Shown: positions 57,863 through 64,000 of the stretch, one piece after another | How the letters are laid out: each line of letters starts with the position of its first letter | Numbering within the stretch: position 1 is the first letter of the stretch | From: Dryocosmus kuriphilus | Taxonomy: Eukaryota; Arthropoda; Insecta; Hymenoptera; Cynipidae | Assembly (NCBI GenBank): GCA_038277395.1 | Contig: CM076190.1 | Span: 237,515,177-237,579,176, forward strand | Reading direction: 5' to 3' | Length of the DNA stretch: 64,000 nucleotides | The notes under the pieces: model-generated | Told to the model about the DNA's origin: nothing | Database searches by the model: none | Seen by the model: the letters and a program-made list of their open reading frames with translations, nothing else | Program-made: the position numbers and the translations under genes

Positions 57863-60800
57863 GTGTTGGCCCCCCCCCCCCCACACAAAGCGAATATTGC
57901 AGTTATGAGAACTCTAATGCGCAGTGCTACCCACTACCGGTCTATCCCAGATGGGGACCACGGTTCAGTTGGGCGTGGCAATAGGACTGAAACAACAAGT
58001 CGACGACTTGGCACTGACCATGGACAAATGCGAGGCCAGCGAACGAAATGGACGGTCCAGCTCAAGAAAGACATCCTTACACGTTGTCTGGGAAGCTCAG
58101 CGGCGAGAAGAGGTCACAGACGGAGACTTTATGAGCGTAGGTTTGATATGCACCCGGAACATGCCCATACAACAACAACTCAGTATACATATAAGAGATC
58201 AAGTGTCCTATTTACGCAAAAGTGGATTTGAGTTTCTTCTCCAGCAAGAGAAAGAGCAGCAACCTGCGGCGAATAGACCACCCGTTCCTGCAATACAATC
58301 TATGCAGGTAGCTGAAAATGCCAGTTTGAGGACTAGAGGAATTAAAATCCATAAAAAAGATCCCTCAGAATGGCAAAGTTAGTGGAAGCGGAAAATTCTC
58401 TCTCTAATATAAACCCCAAAGAGGTAAATCTCTGGGCTCTAAACTGTGCAGTTTACGATAAGGCGGTGTCTGTGATTCGTGAAAAATGAAGCCATGTAAC
58501 TTCTGAGCGAGGAGGCACGACTGGCAGACGTATTCTAGAGCTTCAGGCTAAAATTGATATGGAGAGACGGCATGCATCGTATGCCCAGTGTGTGATCGCG
58601 TACATAACACCAAACAAAAATTTCACACCAAAAGTTAGAGCATTTGCTCAAACCTTGAGGAAAACTTATCGCACACTGAACAAGTGCAAGCTACTGACCA
58701 TCAAGAAGCACTGGAGGCAAAAGGTAAAAGATCTTGTAACAGCAAAGCAGCTGCTTGAACAGCGGGTTAAAAGCATACAGCAAAATTCCATCTTTGCTGC
58801 TAGTTCTTCCCACCTGTTTAAAAATGTGTCAAGCACCGTAAAAAAACAGCCAAATCGAGAAGAGGTTGAGGACTTCTGGAAGGAGGTATATGGACAGACT
58901 TGCTTGCTGAATGAAGACGCAGCAAATATAGGGCTCTTTCGAAAATTATGTCATAGACAAGGTTTAGATTATCCAGCGAAGGATTTTCCGCCAATTACTG
59001 TGGAGGAAGCGAAAAAAGTAGTCGCTAGAACTAAGAAATTTTAGCACCGGGTCCAGATAAAATTAACAACTTTTGGTGGCAGAAATTTCCTTTCGCTCAC
59101 AAATATCTGGCCTGTATATTCACTTCATTCCTTAAAGTGAACAATCTGTTCCGCAGTGGTTGGTGGAAGGACGTACGATACTGATTCCAAAAACCGACGA
59201 GACATGTCGAATCCAAGGAATTACAGACTATTGAACATATTCATTGATCAAGTGTGGAGCGAAGTAATTGAACAACGCGGATGCAAGAGAGGCACGGCTG
59301 TTTGAAGGGAGAACTTTTTAATATAGAGAGGTGTGACCCAAGATTCGATTCGGTATCGACGCAACCTTTCCATGGCTCGGATTGTCTAACGCAAGGCATT
59401 TGATTCAACGAATCACGAGCTGATCATCAAGCTCCTTGTGTGCCTGATGGCAGATCCAAGTACATTGAGGTGAATAAGGGAGCTGATGCTCTTTTGGCGG
59501 ACGAAATTTGTCGTAACAACCGACAACAGACAGCTGACCCCGAAATGTGTCACCTACGGGAGCTGAGACTTTCAGAGGGACTGTCTCAGTCCACTCCTCT
59601 TCTATATCTCCCTCTGGACTAGAATTCTTGCGCTCCGGGAGAATCTCTGTGGATATCCATCTGGCCCGCCAAAAAAAAAAAGAGAACATAAGGTCAACCG
59701 TATTTTATATGTGGACGAACTTAAACTCTTTGCCTCTTCAAAAGAGGACCTAAACATCCTTGCGACCGACCGTAAGTAAATACTCCCAGGCAATTTGAAT
59801 GACCTTCGTTCTGGGCCAATGCGCGTGCGTCCGCCTGTGAAAAGGAAGGCTAGTAGAAGCATCCTCATGTGACGATAAAGATATTCAGCTTGTAGGCGGA
59901 AATACCATTCAGCACCTTGGATATGGCGAGACATACGCATTCACGGTATTCCGCAAGCGGAAACCCAAGATGCTCGTGTGGTAAAACTGACTCAACAAGA
60001 AAGTTATCTTCAAATTCTCAGAAAAATTTGGGCTTCTGAGTTATCTGAAAAAAATAAGTTCCAGGCGACTAATACGTTTGCTGTTTCCATACTGTTGTAC
60101 ACGTTTGGGGTAATAAAGTGGAACGTCGACGAATTAATGAACATTGACCAAAGAACGCGTAAAATATTGAACATCCACAGAAGTCATCACTCTAGATCTT
60201 CCGTACCTCGAATGGATCTTCTGCGAAATCAAGGAGGAAGAGGACTATTGAGTTTGGAGTGTCTTCATCGGAGAAATGTTTTGGCAACATCCTGTTCAAT
60301 TGTAAACGTCACAGATCACCTTAAGGGCCTTACAGGCCAACACGAATTCACTAAAATTGCGTCGTTCCTGCTTAATGCCGCAGACAGGACAGCAGAGGAG
60401 CTCGGTCTCCGGTATCATTCCGGCGACAACACAGGTGGCCTAGCAGCGCTCTCACCTTCGGTGCTCTAAAGCCGTGTGTGATGGAGGAGAACACTCGCTT
60501 CTACTGAAGGAGCATGTCGGCAAGCCACTTCATGGTCAGTTCTACGAAGTAATACGTAGAGAAGGACTATCGAGGGGCTTGCCTAACATGTTTCTCAAGT
60601 GTGCTGGACTGAGCTTGAAGACCGAGGTATTCCCTTTTGCATGCGAGGACAACGTTATCAACACTTTGGTTTACCGCGATCGTGTGATGAACATACCTGT
60701 CGGCGATATCTACTGCCGAGAATGCGAACAAGAGACAGAAACTCTCGGACATATTCTGAGTGGATGCTGAAATTATGTGCGTTACGAGCATACTGAGAGG

Positions 60801-61620
60801 TACAATGCGGCTCTAAAGGTACTGTATTACCATCTTCGGCACTTCTATGGTGTCGATGGAACACCCGTTTTGCCATGCTCTCAAGGGAATCTGGATCTCG
60901 TCGTAGAAAACAACCAGTGTAGGATCCACTTGAACTTTTCGATCTTTACTACTCACCATATCAGTGCGACGAGGCCTTATCTTGTGCTCTTTGACCTGAA
61001 GACTAAGGTCATTCATGTGATTGACTTTTCAGTGCCAGCTAATGGTAACATGTCATCGAAGGAGGAAGAGAATCGGACTAAATATGAAGATCTGATTTTT
61101 GATTCGCTTAGGCTGATTCCAGGATGCAACGTATATCTTGGCGTTCTCATTATCGGCTGCTTCGGAGGTATGAAGGCTTTCTTCTTGAGCTAACTAAAAA
61201 AGATCCCGGCTTTTCAACATCAAGCTTCGAATATGGCAACCCGAAAGCGAAAGGCAGAACTTCTTGCGTCAATTCATCTGGTCCGTCAATACTGTGCCTG
61301 GTAATATATAATATCGAGATTGTCAGCTCTAAAAAACATCCAAAGGTGTGACTTTTCGATCTTCAACACTTTCGCTCGTCGCGTGATAGCATTTGCGGTA
61401 AGTAGTAAAGAAAAATAATAATGTTCACTGCAGTAACTTGAAAAAAAATCCCACTCTTGCTTACCTTCTGGACACAAGTAGCAGAAGTGGCTGACGTATA
61501 TGTTTAATTTGCTTTCGGATTGGTTTATCTACTAGAAAAACCATGCTTGACGCTTCCAAAGCCTACAAATTCTCACATAGAAATAAAAATGCATTGATAT
61601 TTAGACCAAATCATCAAAAT
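57863..61620 (+). mobile_element. LINE with CCHC and restriction-like endonuclease tail, copy A
   Basis: In order: N-terminal coding segment (57,924-58,382), linker helices (58,559-59,044), reverse transcriptase (59,040-59,760), thumb and connection (59,978-60,470), CCHC (60,712-60,769) and endonuclease-like domain (60,900-61,060), then 3' UTR. This domain order is that of the R2/R4/NeSL-type LINEs, which nick their target with a PD-(D/E)XK-like enzyme. The 3' part is repeated inverted at 62,262-64,000. Confidence 0.7.
57924..61193 (+). pseudogene. R2-type LINE polyprotein, copy A, broken
   Basis: Landmarks: KKHWRQKVKDLV, EEVEDFWKEVYG, ITVEEAKKVV, PRNYRLL, KAFDSTNHELI (A motif), DCLSPLLFYLPL, then LYVDELKLFA at 59,702-59,730, where the usual Y-A-D-D centre reads Y-V-D-E. 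After TLGHILSGC, which closes CX2CX8HX4C, codon TGA (60,768-60,770) stands where copy B has TCA. The endonuclease-like segment reads RPYLVLFDLKTKVIHVIDF. Several further stops and frame changes rule out activity. Confidence 0.7.
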
Positions 61621-61979
61621 GATGTATAGAAAACATATTGCTAGTATTTTTTTGTATTAATAAATGATCCCTCTCTTTATTCTATACAGCTTTATAGTTA
61701 CTGAGTACATTGCAAAAATATGCCAAACAAAAATGGTTTCAAAATTCAATAATATTGAGACGAATTTTGTAATTTGAAGTCAGTTTATTTAATAAAATTT
61801 TTAATGTAGCTTAATTCAATTAAAGTGAAAAGTAAATTAAATTCCAAGTTTTATCTTCCTGGTGAATGTAATTGAACATTGATTTATGTTTTTTTACATA
61901 TTTATGCAAATGTATCTAATATCTACAAGGCCATATAGAGAGTAAGAGTGATTAATACAATAAAGCACTGGAAATACGT
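61621..61979. other. AT-rich spacer between convergent LINE 3' ends
   Basis: About 360 bases of plain AT-rich DNA that separate the 3' end of copy A from a stub of the same element in inverse orientation. Nothing else seen. Confidence 0.5.
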
Positions 61980-62258
61980 TTTCAATATTTCACTGGTCAA
62001 ATATTGTTTAAATATTCATACTCTATGTGAGAGAATTTATAGGCTTCGGAAGAATCAATCATGGTTCTTCTAGTAGATAAACCAATACCAAAGTAACTAA
62101 AGCGTATAAGTCATTCACTTCTGCTTCTTCCGTCTAGAAGGTAAGCTGGGTGGAGACTTTTTGCCAGTTGATTTTGCTGAACACTGTAATTATTCTTTCG
62201 TACATACCGCCGATGACCTTACGTGGGTAGCGAAAGTTTTAATGCATTTATTATTATA
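61980..62258 (-). mobile_element. 3'-end stub of the same LINE family
   Basis: GTTCTTCTAGTAGATAAACC and the ACTTCTGCTxCTT...AGAAGGTAAG stretch match, inverted, 61,345-61,600, and directly 62,280-62,480. It is a 5'-truncated insertion (about 280 bases) lying head to tail behind copy B. Confidence 0.75.
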
Positions 62259-62856
62259 TGATAGAAGTTTTAGGCTTCCGGACCTTCGATCATGGTTTCT
62301 TTAGTATATAAACCAATCCCAAAGCAACTGAAATATATACGTGATCGACTTCTGCTCCTTTTTTCCAGAAGGCAAGCAAAGGTGAAAATTTTTTGCGAGG
62401 TGACTGCGCTGAACACTGTTATTTTTTTTCGCACATACCGCCGAAGTCCTTACGCGGTGAGCGAAAGTGTTAAATGTGGAAAACTCACACCTTTGGATGC
62501 TCTTTTAGAGCTACCAATCCAGATATTACATATTAAAAGGTACAGAGTTGACGGACCAGATAAAGTGACCCAGGAAGGACTGCCTTTTGCATCCAGCTTA
62601 CTGTGTTGAAGCTTGGTGTTGAGAAGCCGGAATTTTTTTTAGTTGGCTCAAGAGGGAATCGTTCATACATCTAAAGCAGCCAATAATGAGATCTACAAGA
62701 TGGACTTTGCAGCCTGGATGCAGCCTACCCAATTCAGAAAGCACAGATGGATATTACATCCGTTCCTTTTCATCCTTCGATGTAATGTTACCATGAGCTG
62801 GCGCCGAAAACTCAATCACATGAATATCCTTTGTCTCCAGGTCTTGGAGGACAGTT

Positions 62857-63423
62857 TCAGGCTCCATCGCACTGATACACTGAGTAGTGGGACGAAAAGT
62901 TCAGGTAGATCTTACTCTGGTTATTTTCTACAACGGACTCCAGATCCCCTTGGGTTTGTGGCAAGACGAGTGTTCCATTAACACCACAGAAGTGACGAAG
63001 ACGGTAATACAGTACCTTAAGAACCGCATTGTGCCTGTCAGTATACTCGTAACGCGCATAACTTGAGCATCCACTCAGGATATGTCCGAGTGTTTCTGGC
63101 CCTCGCTTGCATTCTCGGAAGTTGGTATCGCCGACAGGTATATTCATCACATGATCGCGGTAAGCGAGGATGTCGATAACGCCGTCCTGATATGCCAAAA
63201 GGAATCTTTCGGTCTCCGATCTCAGTCCAGCAGACTCGAGAAGCATGTTAGACAAGTCCCTCGATAGTTCCTCTATACGTATTACTTCGTAGAACTGACA
63301 GTGAAACCGTGAAATTCTAGTGAATAAATGTTGGTGCATTAGTCGCGTGAGAGAATCTATGCTATTTGCCATTGAACAGGATGTTGCCAAGACATTTCTC
63401 CGATGAAGACACTCCAAAATCAA
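62857..63423 (-). pseudogene. R2-type LINE C-terminal region, copy B
   Basis: A 188-residue frame: LECLHRRNVLATSCS, SRDLSNMLLESAGL, DHVMNIPVGDTNF, TLGHILSGCSSYARYEYTD, then DLESVVENNQSKIYLNF. The first zinc-ligand Cys of copy A (YCREC) is replaced (NFREC), weakening the knuckle. The frame shifts before the endonuclease catalytic part, whose VIEFSAPAH-like text continues in another frame near 62,800. Confidence 0.7.
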
Positions 63424-63579
63424 TAGTCCTCTTCATCCTTGTTCTAGGACAATGACTTCATTGGATTCTCATCATTCTATGCGTTTTTCGGGCAATGTCG
63501 TTCAACTCATCGACGTTCGACTCCAGTGACAAAAGTGTATAGAAATAAGGTAACAGCAAGCCTATTGGTCGCCTGGATC

Positions 63580-63846
63580 TTATTTTTTCCTAGATGACTT
63601 TGAAGCCCAAATTGTTCTGAGAATTAGACGATAGCAGTTTTGTAGAGCCACTTTTACCACACGAACATTTTGATTTTCCGCTTGCGGAATACTAAGATAT
63701 GCGTATGTCTCTCCATTAACAGCATGCTGAATGGTATTTCCGGTTATAAGTTGAATATCTTGATCGTCACTCGATGATCTTTCTACTAGCTTTCCTTTCC
63801 AGTGCTGGACGCACGCACATTTGTCGAGACCAGAGGTAATTTCCAT
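63580..63846 (-). pseudogene. R2-type LINE, segment after the polymerase centre, copy B
   Basis: Eighty-eight residues including GNTIQHAVNGETYAYLSIPQ and VALQNCYRLILRTIWAS, aligned with 59,820-60,060 of copy A. It ends at KK just before a frame change. The remainder of the element lies beyond the window. Confidence 0.65.
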
Positions 63847-64000
63847 ACTGCCCCAATCCGAGGATCCGATGGTAATTCTGGGGTGCCTGAAGTTTCGAAA
63901 CCCTATCCTCCAAACAGACTCCTGGAGAATATACCCTAGTAGACAGGGAAATAGGCCAACGAGGACGGGCTGGATATTGACCGTAAGCTTCCCGCGAGCA

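Larger units (their letters stand above)
62259..64000 (-). mobile_element. R2-type LINE, copy B (runs off window)
   Basis: The minus strand holds the same element as copy A: 3' UTR at 62,259-62,640, endonuclease-like region near 62,780-62,960, CCHC-like region at 63,075-63,130, connection domain to 63,423 and a stretch before the thumb at 63,580-63,846. The two copies point toward each other. Confidence 0.8.

Noticed and set aside
61345..62258. Large inverted repeat as a hairpin element
   Set aside because: The arms are 3' ends of separately inserted, oppositely oriented copies of one LINE, so no foldback element is needed.

Overview
The window looks like non-coding, transposon-laden DNA from an arthropod nuclear genome, most likely an insect. 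The DNA is AT-rich, coding stretches are short and isolated, and splice signals are present. Wrecks of most large insect transposon classes occur: Bel/Pao, Ty3/gypsy, Tc1-like, hAT-like, P-element/THAP-like, LINEs with and without a restriction-like endonuclease domain, MITE-like and SINE-like repeats. A wasp-like (hymenopteran) genome is a reasonable guess from the style of the elements, but nothing here proves it. I recognise no bacterial, organellar, rRNA or functional tRNA gene.

Layout. 1-4,700: end of a repeat called family A here, a relic of an insect repeat protein, and LINE-like 5' material. 5,150-8,400: first copy of a duplicated unit whose terminal exon (6,942-7,564) is intact. A small signal-peptide-like exon follows at 8,460. 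8,811-13,689: decayed Bel/Pao retrotransposon with both LTRs. 15,428-18,725: multi-exon THAP/P-element-like gene on the minus strand. 19,230-22,290: tandem repeats, a family B repeat and a MADF fragment. 22,640-26,250: decayed gypsy element. 26,250-31,180: MITE-like element and a TIR-bearing family B element carrying two tRNA-like SINE insertions. 33,774-35,037: Tc1-like element with TA target duplication.

36,890-44,232: TATA box, initiator and signal-peptide exon (37,010-37,061), a 205-bp tandem array, a family A copy and a LINE, then the second duplicated unit with its intact terminal exon (42,716-43,395). 44,345-46,500: second gypsy fragment and an unrecognised ORF. 46,625-49,715: family A copy with GC-rich hairpins, then three kinds of short tandem repeat. 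52,802-54,935: hAT-like pseudogene. 55,610-57,620: third, broken copy of the duplicated unit, split by a nested family A element. 57,860-64,000: two convergent copies and a stub of a LINE encoding a CCHC/restriction-like endonuclease tail.

The most interesting content is the host-like gene family. Two or three copies lie on the same strand. The short first exons look like signal peptides and end in phase 1; the long terminal exons start in phase 1 and encode a Ser/Pro-rich spacer and a conserved domain of about 135 residues that I do not recognise. I infer a family of secreted proteins expanding by local duplication. This rests on reading splice sites by eye and needs transcripts. Almost everything else is mobile DNA in various states of decay.
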